Assembly (NCBI GenBank): GCA_037951165.1
Contig: JBBDHG010000097.1
Coordinates: 580,001-644,000, forward strand
DNA: 64,000 bases
Direction: 5' to 3'
DNA from: Lophius americanus
Lineage: Eukaryota; Chordata; Actinopteri; Lophiiformes; Lophiidae
The position numbers and the translations under genes were made by a program. Below, piece by piece: positions 44,450 through 56,390 of this stretch. The stretch's first letter is position 1. Every line of letters begins with the position of its first letter. Under the pieces are notes generated by a model. The model had not been told where the DNA came from, made no database searches, and saw only the letters and a list, made by a program, of their open reading frames with translations.

Positions 44450-46850
44450 AGAAACTATGCTACTGTTGGTCAAAGCAAAAGAAGATGGAAAGGGAGAGCA
44501 AGTGCCAGGAAACAGTGATAGATGAGGAAAGGCATCAGTGTAGGGGTGAGAATAGTAACTTTAAATGATGGCACAATGACAGCAAAAGGTAGAGAGCTAG
44601 CTGATATGATGGAGGGAAGGAAAGTAGATACTGTGTACAAGAGACCAGTTGGAAAGGTAGAAAGGCTATAAACATTGGAGGAGGGTACAAACTTTTCTAT
44701 CACAGAGTTGATGGGAGAAGAAATGGGGTAGGTCTGATTCTGAGGGAGGAGTATGTGAGTATGTGAGTGTTCTGGAGGTGAAGAGAGTGTAAGACAGAGT
44801 GATGAGTAAGAAGATAGAAATTGGAGGTGTGATGATGAACGTTGCCAATGTTTCTGCCCCACAAGTCGGATGTAAGTTGGAACGGAAAAATCATTTCTGG
44901 AGTGAGATGGATGAGGGGATGGAGGGTAGGAAAGAACAGATGGTGGTACATTTTGTGAAAAGAATCAAAATGGCTGTGGTGAAACACGTATTTCAACAAG
45001 AGGGAAGAGCACAGTGTGACATATACAATTGGAGGTAGGAGCACGCATGTAGACTACATCCTATACAGAAGATGCCACCCAAAAGAAATTGGAGACTTCA
45101 AGGTGGTGACAGGGGAGAACATAGTAGAGTAGAGTTGTATGAGAGATTGGACAATAAGGAATGAGAAAAACATGTACCGATTGGCAAGGCAGAGAGATCA
45201 AGATGGGAAGGATGTGCAGCAGGTTAGGGTGATTAATGATAGAAATGGAAATGTGTTAACAGGTGACGAGAGTGTGAGGGCAAGATGGAAAGAATACTTT
45301 GGAGGACTGTTGAATGAAGAAAACCAGAGAGAAGGGTGAAAGGTTTGAGACGTGAATCAAATAGTACCGAAGAAGTGAGAGCAATTTGAAGAGAATGAAG
45401 AATGGAAAGGCCGTTGGTCCTCATGACATACCCGTTGAGTTATGGAGGTATCTAAGATAGGAGGTTGTGAAGTAATTAACTAAATTGTTCAACACTATCT
45501 GGCTGAATGAGAGGATGCCTGACGAATGGAGGAAAAGTGTGCTAGTGCTGATTTTCAAGAATAAGGATGATGTTCAGAGCTGTATCAACTACAGGAGTAT
45601 AAAGCTAATAAGCCACACAATGAAGATTTGGGAAAGAGTAGTGGAAGGTAGATTAAAAAAATTGGTCACAATTTCTGAGCAGCAGCTCAAAAGCTAGTTT
45701 CTTGCCAAGAAAGAGAACTACAGATGCAATGTTTGCTTTGAGAATGCTGATGGAGAAGTATAGAGAAGGTCAAAAGGAGCTATATTGTGTCTTTGTGGAC
45801 TTTGAAAAAGCATATGATAGAGCACCAAGGGAGGAATTGTCTAATTGCATGAGGAAGTCGGGTGTGACAGAAGTATGTTAGAGATATATATGAGAGCAGC
45901 ATTACAGTAGTGAGGTTTTTTGCAGTAGGAGTCACAGAGTGGTTTAAAATGGAGGTGGGACTGCTTCAAGGATTGGCCCTGAGACCCTTCTTGTTTGCTG
46001 TGGTGATTGACAGGCTAACAGATGTGGTCAGACAGGCGTATCCATGGACTCTGATATTTGCAGATGACATTGTGATCCGAAGTAGGAGCAGGCAGTAGGT
46101 GGAATAAAACCTGGAGAGGTTGAGGTATGCACTGGAGAGAAGAGGAATGACGGTCATTCGCTGCAAGACAGAATACACGTGTGTGAATAAATGGGAGGTA
46201 GATGCAACGGTGAGTGTGCAAGGGGTAAAGTTAAGAAGGTGCAGGAGTTAAAGTACTTGCGGTCAACTGTTCAGAGCAGTGGAGAGTGGAAAAAAGGGAA
46301 GAAGCGAGTGCAGTCTAGGTGGTGTGGATGTATAAGAATAAAAGGAGTTAACTGACAGAATAGTAACAGCGAGAGTGAAGGGGAAAGGTTTACCAGATGG
46401 TAGTGAGACCGGCTGTTTTGTATGGCTTGGAGACGGCGGCTACGACCAAAAGTCAAGGGGCAGAGCTGGTGGTGCAGAGTTGAAGATGTTAAGATTTTCT
46501 TTGGGAGTGACAGGATGGATAGGATTAGAAACGAGCACATCAGAGGGAATGACCAGATTAGACGTCTTGGAGGCAAAGTAAGTGAGGCCAGATTGAGATG
46601 GTTTTGACACATGAAAAAGAGGGATAGTTGTTATATTGGTAGGAGGATGCCTGAGATGGAGCTGCCAAGAAGGAGAAAACAAGAAAGAACAAAGAGGCAT
46701 TTCTGGTTGTGGAGAGAGAGGACATGCAGTTGGTTGGTGTGACAGAGCAAGATGTAGAGGACTGCGCAAGATGGAAAAAAATGATCCGCTGTGGCAACCC
46801 CTTAACGGAACTGCCGAAAGAAGAAGAAAAATTGAAGAATTGGTATCAAT
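44450..46850 (+). pseudogene. RTE-like LINE (endonuclease and RT), heavily frameshifted
   Basis: The protein would nick DNA with its endonuclease and prime reverse transcription at the nick. Endonuclease landmarks are GTMTAKGRELADMMEGRKVD (about 44571-44630) and SAPQVGCKLERKNHFWSEMD (about 44850-44910). RT landmarks are NGKAVGPHDIPVELW (about 45405), RMPDEWRKSVLVLIFKNKDD (about 45515-45570), INYRSIKLISHTMKIWERVV (about 45587-45645), VDFEKAYDRAPREEL (about 45798) and the catalytic LIFADDIVIRSRSR (about 46050-46090). C-terminal DKSR/WF-like segments follow near 46440-46610. The 3' end is AACGGAACTGCCGAAAGAAG followed by AAG repeats. At least half a dozen stops and frame changes disable it. It starts just after the SINE and shares its 3' and 5' landmarks with 34430-36535. 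Confidence 0.88.
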
Positions 46851-48230
46851 ATTCATAACAGTGTTATGTTGGAAGCCTAAGCCTCATTAAAAAAAATATT
46901 TTCACCTGTGCGAGACTTATCAGCATCAGACAAGCTGGTGTTCTTGCAACACAAACCACAGAATGAAAGTAAAGTCTGCAGGTTGATGCCACAAGACAGA
47001 AAATACATTGTAATCTGTCATTTAAAAAAATTATTACAATTGATGACCACAACGAAAATATTTCCCAGTTGTGACAATAACCTAATGATAGTAATCATAG
47101 CTACTATTATCTAGGTGGCTATGATTATCTTCTGTATGCGTGTTTTGGGTTTTGTACTGGTGTGAGCCAGTTGCACTGTAAGTTTGGGGTACAAAAGTCA
47201 ATAATGTGCACGACAGGTAAAAACTTATTTACAACAAGGCAGATAGCATTTATCTCATTAAGCGTTTAAAATGTTATCTTATCCTCAGCAGGCTGGGTAC
47301 AATGTTTGAGAATGAGGTCCATTGAGAGCAGCCATAAAAATAGAAGCAGGGGGAGGGTGTGATTCTCCCTAATTATTTTAACCCCACAAATAATCATCTT
47401 CAACCTTATAGCATTTTTAAATCCAAACCTAATCTTGAATTAAGTATTTTTGCTCTTCCTGATATAAAGATAATAACAGGATTCACTGGTGTCCAGGACA
47501 TGTGGTGAGTAATAAATAAAAAAGAAAGGGAGACTGATTGCAATAAAAAAAATGGAGTTACCAGGGGAAGGTGGGGAGAAAGTGAAGAGGGTATAAATGA
47601 GGAAGAGAAAGAGGGGAGGTTGTGCTAGGATGAAGCTGGGGTTGGAGAGAGCCGTGGAGGCCAGAAAAACAAGCAGATAATAAACAGATCGAATGATGGA
47701 AGAGAGAAAAACAGGTTTAGAGGGAGAGACGGGCACGGATGGCCGGAGGCAAACTCAGCATGAGGTGGAGAACAGAGGCAGGGGCAGAGAAAGGAACTAA
47801 ATAGAGGGGAAAAAACAGAACAGCAGCTAAAATAGAGGTGGAGGTGAACAAAAACAAAATAAACAGGTGGGCATAATCACAGCTGGCTCGTTTAAAGCAG
47901 TTATTTCCAATACATTAGCATTTCCTTCTAAAGATTGCTTCATTTAGCAGCTTCTGGCTGACTTCCAATCCAGCACTAGTGGAGTGACAGCAAACAGACC
48001 AATCTGATGAGGGGATTTTAATATCTTATCACTGGCTAAAGTACTTATACATTATCAGATACAGGTTCTTCACTGAATTTCATAATGGTGGAAGATGGAC
48101 AGAATAAATGCACTATATTGTTTCTGTAAATTATACAATGGCAACGCCACGACCCTCACAAATCCTACTATGATCACAGCATTTGAGTGTAGAAATTTCA
48201 GGGTTAAACAATTCTGAGTTTATTTTCCCT
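46851..48230. other. Unassigned sequence
   Basis: No gene can be supported. 47480-47860 is strongly purine-rich (GAGG/GAAA blocks), giving pyrimidine-encoded Ser/Phe/Pro frames on the minus strand that I regard as artefacts. Confidence 0.3.
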
Positions 48231-48232
48231 CT

Positions 48233-50338
48233 CAGAATGTTATTTTAACACATTCAGATTCAAATGGTGTTCACTGTGGGAGTAATTTGACAGAGTTGAT
48301 CACATCAGTGTTAATCCAACTCTGCATTGATGTAATTGAGCTCCGCACTGACATTTCACTTCTTCTGTTGGAGACAAGAAGACAGTTGCCACCATTTTGT
48401 TCCTCTCATACAGTTCTATAAGGTGATTCCAGTTAAGTCAAACTTACTGAAACAAGTATAACTCCTACTGTAAACTGCAACATTACAATTAAAGAAGTGT
48501 TACAAATCAATGTTTGTCATCACTGAAATAGTAAATTCCTGCAGTGATTAGCTAGCCGTTAGCTAGTTATCTGTGTTAGCTAGCTAACCATTACACCAGC
48601 TCAAACTTTAAGGATGATTGATTAGCAATTTATGTTGAAGCTCAAAGTGATGAAAACAAAGCTCTGTGTATTTGCATTAATAAATCTTGTCGGCAGCTGA
48701 ATAGGGCTAAACTCCAACGTAACCACTTTAAAGATATGTTTTAATGTTTTTGCATGATTTGATAATAATCAGGCTACCTGTTTTGTCTTTACAGAAAAAG
48801 TGTTTGAAATAAACTTCTGACATTAATTTTCATTTACTAGGGTATTATTTATTTCTTGCAATTTTGTAGCATTACATTTTTTTTTTTGCTAAACTTTGTA
48901 CAGTATTTTACGTCAAGAATATAGAATATTATAAGTATAGTAACTTTACTGTCATTATAAATGAAATGTATTCTTATTTGCTTATTATCATTAAGCACAC
49001 CAGAAAAGTGCTATTTAAGTACAGTCCATTTTACCATTTTTTTTATTATTATTTCAATGTGTTTCCAATTAGATATTGATAATGAGTTTGATGAAAACAT
49101 TACTTTAGAAGCAACAATGTTATATGCAGTAAAAAATACTAAATTGTAAACCTGTTCTGAATCTAACCTTACTTAGCAAAAGAAAGAACCAACATGAGTA
49201 TTGATAAAGAACAAGAACGACAAGCAGTATTCTTAAAATTCTAATGATACTCATCGCCATCATCGATGTGTCTTGGACTTCTTAACCGTTCTCCCTTAAA
49301 AATTATTTTAACTTGTCAAACTTACTTCCATTGTTCCCCATTCTATTCCATGGGGAAGAAAAGGTGCTTAACTTTATTTAAGCTTGATATTAAGGATAAA
49401 TAGGAACTTTAGATGGATGCAATTTGAAGAATTCCCAGCTAATTTTTTTTAATCATTCCCACAGCCAATGACCAAGAAATTACCTCTTTGTTGTTGTTCT
49501 TCATCCATCACCAAGGGCACTTAAGTCTCCAAAAATCAGTGCATGTAATGCAGTTTTTAGATTTCTCCAATTTCACGAGGTAATTGTATTCAAGGTGATG
49601 ATAATAATTTTCCACGTCACTTTCTTAGTCACATTAGTATATGAGTGTTGCCTTCAGATGTATTCCCAACTTGAACTAGCAAGTGAGAAGATGTTTGAAT
49701 AATTACATCCATAATGTAGTTTTCTTTTTTGTGCGTATTATTCTGGTGTCTCATGATCAGTTTCTTTATCTCAAGCCTAGTCGTGCTGCAGCTTGGACCA
49801 GCATGTCTAAAACCAGCAGGGTCAGCAGCAGAACCTCTTTGGCCATCAGAAGGACAAGACTGACAGCAATCACCGTAAACTTGTCTCATGATGCTGCATA
49901 GGTGAATTTTTACACATTCCTGCAGACAATGTATTGATGTGGGGAAAATAGAGTGCATTCACTATGTTTTAAAATGTGTAAACATGTTTTAATGACAGCA
50001 TGGAAGAAAAAACATAAATTAATTCATGTTCAAAAATTATTTTGTTTATTGAAATGTGTTCTTATCATTAAATGTGACATTTTTTCCAGTGTGGATAGCT
50101 TAACAAAGTGAAACTGACACCACCTAAATAGTTAAATATGTAACTACAGAGCAGAGTTACTTATCTAATCTCTGTGTTACTTTAACTATGTTTGTGAGTT
50201 AAAATAACTCTGGCAAAGTGTTAAATATTTAACTATTTTCAGAATGTTAATCTTTGGAGAGTGCAGAACTATATAAACCCTGAAAAAGTGTTGAATACAA
50301 CTCTGTGGGAGTTAAATCAACACTGGACTTATTGCTGT
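48233..50338. mobile_element. Possible non-autonomous element with ACAC/CAACACT-type ends
   Basis: The left end contains CAGTGTTAATCCAACTCTGC near 48306. The right end contains GGGAGTTAAATCAACACTGG near 50306-50325, whose reverse complement CCAGTGTTGATTTAACTCCC aligns with the left. Further GTTAAA/AACTCTG motifs lie at 48280 and 50200-50240. The roughly 2-kb interior has no recognised coding sequence. Both ends are decayed, so the boundaries are approximate and the pairing is an inference. Confidence 0.3.
48985..49036 (+). mobile_element. tRNA-headed SINE family A, 3' tail only
   Basis: CCAGAAAAGTGCTATTTAAG followed by TACAGTCCATTTTACCATTT is the last 50 bp of family A, as at 44385-44426. 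Confidence 0.6.
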
Positions 50339-50728
50339 GATATGTGTGAAGGGCAAAATAAAAATGTCTTTTTGTTTTGTTTCATTTTTAACTTTGCATA
50401 AGACAATAGAATCGTCCACCCTTTGTTTGAAAATTAGACATTGTTTAGAATGACATACAGGGTCTTTCATTGGAAAAATAGAATAGAATAGAAACATTCT
50501 ATTAATCCACAAAAGGGGAAATTTAGTCGTTGCAGCAGCTCCAGCATACAGGTATTCTAAAGGTAAACTAAAAATAAAGACATACTATATAACAGGAAAT
50601 GTGGCTACTCTGAGGACAATCTTACTATGTTTATGGAAGAAATAAATTGCTGTGCAAAGTGTGGTTGTGTGTGTATATGTGCTAACTGCTAAGCTAGCAT
50701 TCAGAGCACAGCTAGTTGCCTTATTCAG
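50339..50728. other. Unassigned sequence left of the L2 element
   Basis: No feature recognised apart from GAATA repeats near 50482. Confidence 0.3.
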
Positions 50729-50960
50729 ATTAATCAATCAATCAATCTTTATTTATATAGCGCCAATTCACAACAACAGTTGCCTCAAGGTGCTTTCCAG
50801 AAAGAGCAGGTCTAGACCAAACCCTTTATATAATTACCTACAGACCCAACAAATTCCTCCGTGAGTAAGCACTTGGTAACAATGGCGAGAAAAAACTGCC
50901 CTTTAACGGGCAGAAATCTCGAGCAGATCCAAGACTCAGGGTGGAAGGCCTACTGCTATG

Positions 50961-51087
<127 letters not shown>

Positions 51088-52207
51088 ATATCTAAATCTA
51101 ACATTAATAGTAATTTAACATATAGCGATAGCTTATGGGGAAATACTATACAATAATAATAATAATAATGATAACCACAAAAATCAGGATCATGAACATG
51201 TTGTGATCAGTGGACATCAAGCAGGTCCACAGCTGCAGATGCAATCACCAACCATGTGACCTTACAGGGCGAGAAAGCACAAAGACTCCAGGGAAGAAGT
51301 CAAGTTACTGAAGTGCATTTAATCCATTAAAATGTATTAATCCATTTAACATGCATTAAAGTGAGAGGGATATATAAAGAGGGCCAGTGAGAGAGGAAGA
51401 GAGAAAAGCTCAGTGTATCATGGGAGATCCCCTAGTAGTCTAAACCTATAGCAGCATAGCTAAGAGCTTTATCATAAAGGAAAGTTTTAAGCCTACTTTC
51501 AAATGTAGACAGGGTCTCTGCCCCCCGAACCCAGATTGGAAGATGGTTCCACAGGAAACGAGCCTGATAGCTGAAAGCTCTGGCTCCCATTCTGCTTCTG
51601 GAGACTCTAGGGACTACAAGTAACCCCTGCATGCTGGGATCCAGAGTTCTGATTGGACAATATGGAACTATGAGCTCCTGCAGATACATTTGTTCTGACC
51701 GTTATAAGGGCTTTGTAAGTGAGCAGAAGGATTTTGAATTCCATTCTAGATTTTACTGGGAGCCAATGAAGGGAAGCTAATACAGGAGAGATATTTTCTC
51801 TTAACCTGGTTCTGGTAAACACACATGCAGCAGCGTTCTGGATCAGCTGGAGGGGCTTCAGAGACTTCTTGGGACTACCTGCTAGTACGGCATTACAGTT
51901 ATCTAGGTTTCATTGATAAGTACAATTGTGGGTCATCAGCATAACAGTGAAGGTTTATGGAGTGTTTCGTGATAATACTGCCTAAAGGGAGCTAATATAA
52001 TGTGAATAATATTGGCCCAAGCACAGATCCCTGGGGAACTACATAGGTAACTTTGCTATTCATGGAGGATTCATTGTTAACAGATACAAACTGAGATCTG
52101 CCACATAAATATGACTTAAACCAATTGAATGCAGTGTCTTTGATGCCAACTAGGTTTTCAAGTCTTTGTATTAAAAAGTCTTTGTATTTTCAGCTATCAG
52201 GAAGAAG

Positions 52208-53953
52208 ATGGAGGACCAGCTGCAGCAGAACAACATCAGTGGTGTTTGGAGAAGCCTGAAAACCATCTCAGGCTTCAAAGGGCCAAACTCCCAAGCTGCA
52301 GGGGACCAACAGTGGGCAGATAACCTGAACCAGTTTTTTAACCGGTTCGACCAGTCATCTGCCCTCAATCCTCCAGCCCGACTCCCACAGCAGGGACCCC
52401 TCTCACCCTCCTCAGTGCACTGCCCCTCCCCCACCTCCTCTCCCACTACAAAGAACTCCCAGCCACATCCCCCTGCTCTACCTAACACCCTGCCCCCCCC
52501 TCCTAGCTATCACCACCCCACCACCCAACCCCCCAACACACAGCCCCCCTGCACCAGTCTGTCCCTCACAACACTCCAGGTGAGGAATCAGCTAAGGAAG
52601 ATCAAGGTGAGGAAGGCCACGGGCCCGGGCGGCATCAGCTCCAGGCTCCTTAAGACCTGCGCAGACCAGCTGTGTGGGATTTTGAAGCACGTCTTCAATT
52701 TGAGCCTGAAGCTGGGGAAGGTGCCACTCCTGTGGAAAACCTCCTGTGTGGTACCTGTCCCCAAGACGGCGCACCCGAAGGACTTCAACAGCTACAGGCC
52801 GGTGGCATTAACATCCCACCTGATGAAGACTCTAGAGCGACTGGTCCTTGGTCATCTCCGCCCGGTGGTCAGCCTGTCGATGGACCCCCTTCAGTTCGCC
52901 TACCAGTCTAAGACCGGGGTGGACGACGCCATCATCTTCCTTCTTCACCGAGCTCTCTCTCACCTGGAGAAGCCTGGAAGCACCGTGAGGATCACATTCT
53001 TTGATTTCTCCAGTGCTTTCAACACCATCCAGCCCACGCTTCTGAGGGACAAACTGGAACTGACCGGAGTGGATGAGCACCTCGCATCCTGGATCCTGGA
53101 CTACCTGACCAACCGTCCCCAGTATGTGGGGACTCGGGACTGTGTGTCGGACGTGGTTGTCTGCAGTACGGGGGCCCCACAGGGAACGGTCCTGGCTCCG
53201 TTCCTCTTCACCCTCTACACTGCAGACTTCTCCTACAACACACCCACGTGTCACCTGCAGAAGTTCTCTGATGACTCTGCAATCGTCGGTCTCATCACAG
53301 ACGGGGACGACAAGGAGTACAGAGGACTGACGCAGGACTTCACGCACTGGTGCCAGTGGAACCACCTCCAGATCAACGCGGGTAAAACCAAGGAACTGGT
53401 GGTGGACTTCCGAAGGCACACACCCCCCCACACACCGGTGAACATCCAGGGAATGGACGTTGAGATTGTCACGTCCTACAAGTACCTTGGTGTTCACCTG
53501 AACAACAAACTGGACTGGACCCACAACTCAACGGCACTCTTTAAAAGGGGTCAGAGCCGACTGTATCTGCTGAGGAGACTGAGGTCTTTTGGAGTGCAGG
53601 GGGCGCTCCTGAAGACCTTCTTTGACTCTGCAGTCGCCTCAGCCATCTTTTATGGAGTGGTCTGCTGGGGCAGCAGCATCTCAGCTGCTGACAGGAGGAA
53701 ACTGGACAAACTAATCAGAAAGGCCAGTTCGGTCCTGGGATGTCCTCTGGACTCAGTGCAGGAGGTGGGAGACAGGAGAATGATGGCCAAGCTGTCATCT
53801 CTCCGGGACAACGTCTCCCACCCCATGCAGGAAACCATCTCTGCACTGGAGAGCTCCTTCAGCGACAGGCTCCTTCACCCCAAGTGTGTGAAGGAGCGAT
53901 ATCGCCGATCGTTCCTTCCTGCAGCAGTCAGACTCCACAACCAGCACTGTTAG
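52208..53953 (+). CDS. LINE reverse transcriptase, open reading frame (N-terminus lost)
   Basis: A 581-codon open frame with no stop or frameshift, the only long coding sequence in the window. Residues 1-130 are a linker with a Pro-rich, His-rich stretch (about 85-120). RT motifs follow: KATGPGGISSRLLK (about 135), LWKTSCVVPVPKT (about 175), NSYRPVALTSHLMKTLERLV (about 193), FFDFSSAFNTIQPTLLRDKL (about 264, first catalytic Asp), STGAPQGTVLAPFLFTLYTA (about 319), LQKFSDDSAIVGL (about 350, catalytic Asp pair in FSDD where most families have FADD or YADD), LVVDFRR, SYKYLGVHLNNKLDW (about 421) and a C-terminal thumb ending RSFLPAAVRLHNQHC. The ATG at 52208 is probably internal to the original ORF. 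It has no endonuclease, so it could not retrotranspose alone. The clean frame marks a recent insertion. Confidence 0.9.
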   Translation: MEDQLQQNNISGVWRSLKTISGFKGPNSQAAGDQQWADNLNQFFNRFDQSSALNPPARLPQQGPLSPSSVHCPSPTSSPTTKNSQPHPPALPNTLPPPPSYHHPTTQPPNTQPPCTSLSLTTLQVRNQLRKIKVRKATGPGGISSRLLKTCADQLCGILKHVFNLSLKLGKVPLLWKTSCVVPVPKTAHPKDFNSYRPVALTSHLMKTLERLVLGHLRPVVSLSMDPLQFAYQSKTGVDDAIIFLLHRALSHLEKPGSTVRITFFDFSSAFNTIQPTLLRDKLELTGVDEHLASWILDYLTNRPQYVGTRDCVSDVVVCSTGAPQGTVLAPFLFTLYTADFSYNTPTCHLQKFSDDSAIVGLITDGDDKEYRGLTQDFTHWCQWNHLQINAGKTKELVVDFRRHTPPHTPVNIQGMDVEIVTSYKYLGVHLNNKLDWTHNSTALFKRGQSRLYLLRRLRSFGVQGALLKTFFDSAVASAIFYGVVCWGSSISAADRRKLDKLIRKASSVLGCPLDSVQEVGDRRMMAKLSSLRDNVSHPMQETISALESSFSDRLLHPKCVKERYRRSFLPAAVRLHNQHC

Positions 53954-54185
53954 CAACACACACACCTACACAACTACACACACACTTACACACACATCTA
54001 CCTTTTAATTTATTTTAATTGCACATAACGTTTAATTTTAATTTAATTTATTTTAATTTATTTTAATTGCACATAACACAATGTTATTCTTACTCTGTGT
54101 TATTCTTACTCTGTGTTATTCTTACTCTGTAACATGCTCTGCTGCTGTAACCTTGCAATTTCCCCATTGTGGGACTAATAAAGGC

Positions 54186-54208
54186 TATCTATCTATCTAT
54201 CTATCTAT
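54186..54208. repeat. (TATC)n LINE tail
   Basis: Five to six TATC units directly follow AATAAAGGC at the end of the LINE and precede the L2 sequence TTAGAATTTGGTGG. The tetranucleotide tail marks the 3' end of the insertion. Confidence 0.85.
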
Positions 54209-55530
54209 TAGAATTTGGTGGTCAATAGCATCAAATGCAGCACTAAAATCCAACAAGACCAGAATAGAGGCCAGTCCCTCATTAGATGCCATTAAAAGGT
54301 AATTTGTAACTTTGACCAGTGCTGTTTCTGTACTTGGGTGAACGCTAAAACCTGATTGGAAATCCTCAAATAAACTATTCTTTTGCAGAAAATTACACAA
54401 TTGTTCGGCTATCACTTTCTCTAAGATTTTAGAGAGGAAGGGAAGGTTATATATCGGCCTGTAATTTGCCAAAGCTTCAGGAACAAGTGTCGGCTTTTTA
54501 AACAGTGGTTTGATTATGGCTATTTTAAAGGACTTTGGTACGTAGCCTGAATTTAAAGACAGATTGATGATTTCTAATAGATAGTTGCTGACTAAGGGTA
54601 AACTTTCTTTAAGTAGACTTGTTGGGATTGGGTCTAGGAGACAGGTTGATGTTTTGGATAAGGAAATAAGGGAAGTTAATTGTTTCAGATCAATCAGAAT
54701 ACAGCGGTCTAGATCTGCTCCAGGTCTATCTGTTGTTTCCAAGCACGTAGTCCTGGGGTGTAAACCTTGAGCCAATTGAAGGCCGGAGGTTATGTATCTT
54801 GTCTTATAATTTTGTCATTAAAGAAACTCATAAAGTCATCGCTACTAAGGGTTTTAGGAATATGGGGCTCAATAAAGCTCTAACTGTCAGTCAGCCTGGC
54901 TACAGTGCTGAACAAAAACCTGGGGTTGTTTTTATTTTCCTCTATCAGTGCAGAGAAATAGGCCGCTCTGGCACTGCGGATGGCTCTCTTATATTTTTTA
55001 ATTCTATCTTGCCAGGCTAATCGGGACTCAACAAGTTTAGTGTGTCACCATTTTCTTTGTAGTTTATGAGTTGTTTGTTTGAGGTTTCGAGTAAGGTTGT
55101 TAAACCATGGAGCTGGTCTCCTCTGTTTCACACTCTTCTTTTTTAGGGGGGCGATAGCGTCCAGAGTTAATCTCAGTGAGCTTGCAGCCCTATCGGCGAA
55201 ATAATCAATTTGCCCTAACGTTAGAGTCAGATTCTTTGAGACATGCAACTGAACTCAGAGCTGACGGAATAGATTCTTTAAATTTTATTACAGCCTCTTC
55301 AGATATATTTCTAGCGTAGAAATATTTTTCTATTGGGGAGTGATTTAGCATTGCAAAGTCAAAAGTTATCAAACAGTGGTCTGAGGATTCTGTGGATGAA
55401 CTACTAGTTTTTCAATATCAATGCCGTAAGTCAGGACTAAATCCAAGGTGTGATTAAAACAGTGAGTGGGCTCATTAACACACTGATTGACACCAACACA
55501 GTCTAATAATAAGTTAGACGCTCAGAACCC

Positions 55531-55560
55531 ACACGCAAATCGATATGTCGATTTGCGTGT
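55531..55560. repeat. Perfect fold-back at a LINE-LINE junction
   Basis: ACACGCAAATCGA (55531-55543), TATG loop, TCGATTTGCGTGT (55548-55560) is a 13-bp perfect inverted repeat. The same bases read as part of the YADDTQI codons in the intact LINE copy near 21298. The fold-back therefore consists of LINE coding sequence followed by its own reverse complement. It is flanked by direct repeats of TCAGAACCC (55522 and 55564). Confidence 0.85.
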
Positions 55561-56390
55561 CATCAGAACCCTCAAACTGACATATGTTCCTCCGCAGCTT
55601 CTCCCTCCTCATCTTCTTCATCATCTCCCCTGTCAACTCTCCGCGCTTGTCTTGAGGAGATAAAAGTGTGGATGAAAAACAACTTTCTCCAATTAAACAG
55701 CTCCAAAACCGAATCAATTTGAATTGGCACCCCACATCCGACCCAGTCTTCCTCCACGACCAGCTTTACCTTCTCTGGTCACGACATTCCCCTCTTCTCA
55801 TCAGTCACCAACCTTGGCGTAAGATTCTACCCTCAACTCTCTTTTCAACTCACCCTCAACTCACTCCGTTCTTTACTCATCTTAAGTAACCCAGGCTGGA
55901 TTACTGTAACACACTTCTCATTTCTCATCGGGATCCCTGATAAAAATCCGTATGTTCAAAACAATGCTGCAAGGACCCTGATGAGAGTGAGTAAAAACAA
56001 ACACATCACCCCTGTTCTTCGTTCAGTTCACTGGCTTACCCGTCTCCACCAGTATTGATTATAAGATCTCTCTCCTCACTCACCAGTACATCCATGGCAA
56101 TGCACCCCCCTACCTAAAAGAACTACTCACCCCACTGACATCAACACGATCCCTCCGTTCTACCCACTCAAACCAGCTCCTGCTCCCCCGGACTAAACTC
56201 ATCACCATGGGTGATCGGGCCTTCTGTTCTGCTGCCCCTCGTATGTGGAATACCCTCCCTAACCATCTTAGGGCTCCACAGATGACTGAGTCTTTTAAAA
56301 AATATATCTTAAAACTTTTTTTTTAAGCAGAAACTATAACTTTGAGATTTGATCAAAATGTAAAGTGCGTTATAAATTAAATATATTATT
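55561..56390 (+). pseudogene. L2/CR1-clade LINE fragment, second copy, internally deleted
   Basis: This matches 21290-22170 in order. CTGACATATGTTCCTCCGCA opens it, then CTCCGCGCTTGTCTTGAGGA, an AACAGCTCCAAAACCGAATC segment, TCACCAACCTTGGCGTAAGA, GGATTACTGTAACACACTTC, ATCACCCCTGTTCTTCGTTC and GGGTGATCGGGCCTTCTGTT. Relative to that copy, the stretch between the thumb motif and the DYCN motif (near 55860-55890) is shortened by more than 100 bp. There are stops and frame changes. The 3' end GTAAAGTGCGTTATAAATTA and ATTATTA is near 56359-56390. Confidence 0.8.

Larger units (their letters stand above)
52189..54208 (+). mobile_element. 5'-truncated Rex1/CR1-like LINE inserted in the L2 element
   Basis: The L2 sequence breaks at about 52188 and resumes at about 54209, and this LINE lies between on the opposite strand. 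It lacks an endonuclease domain, so it is 5' truncated, as is usual for target-primed insertions. The 3' UTR includes a TTTTAATTTATTTTAATTGC duplication and three 17-bp units of GTTATTCTTACTCTGT type (54082-54130). It ends with TTGTGGGACTAATAAAGGCT and a (TATC)n tail (54186-54208). At the 5' junction the 12-mer AGTCTTTGTATT is present twice (52161-52172 and 52177-52188). Confidence 0.85.

Noticed and set aside
44470..45044. Long minus-strand frames in the RTE-like LINE (also 46271-46856)
   Set aside because: Purine-rich LINE coding strand yields open Ser/Leu/Pro-rich antisense frames. The sense strand carries the RT motifs.
52832..53524. 230-codon minus-strand frame
   Set aside because: It lies antisense within the intact LINE reverse transcriptase frame, and GC-rich coding sequence commonly leaves open antisense frames.
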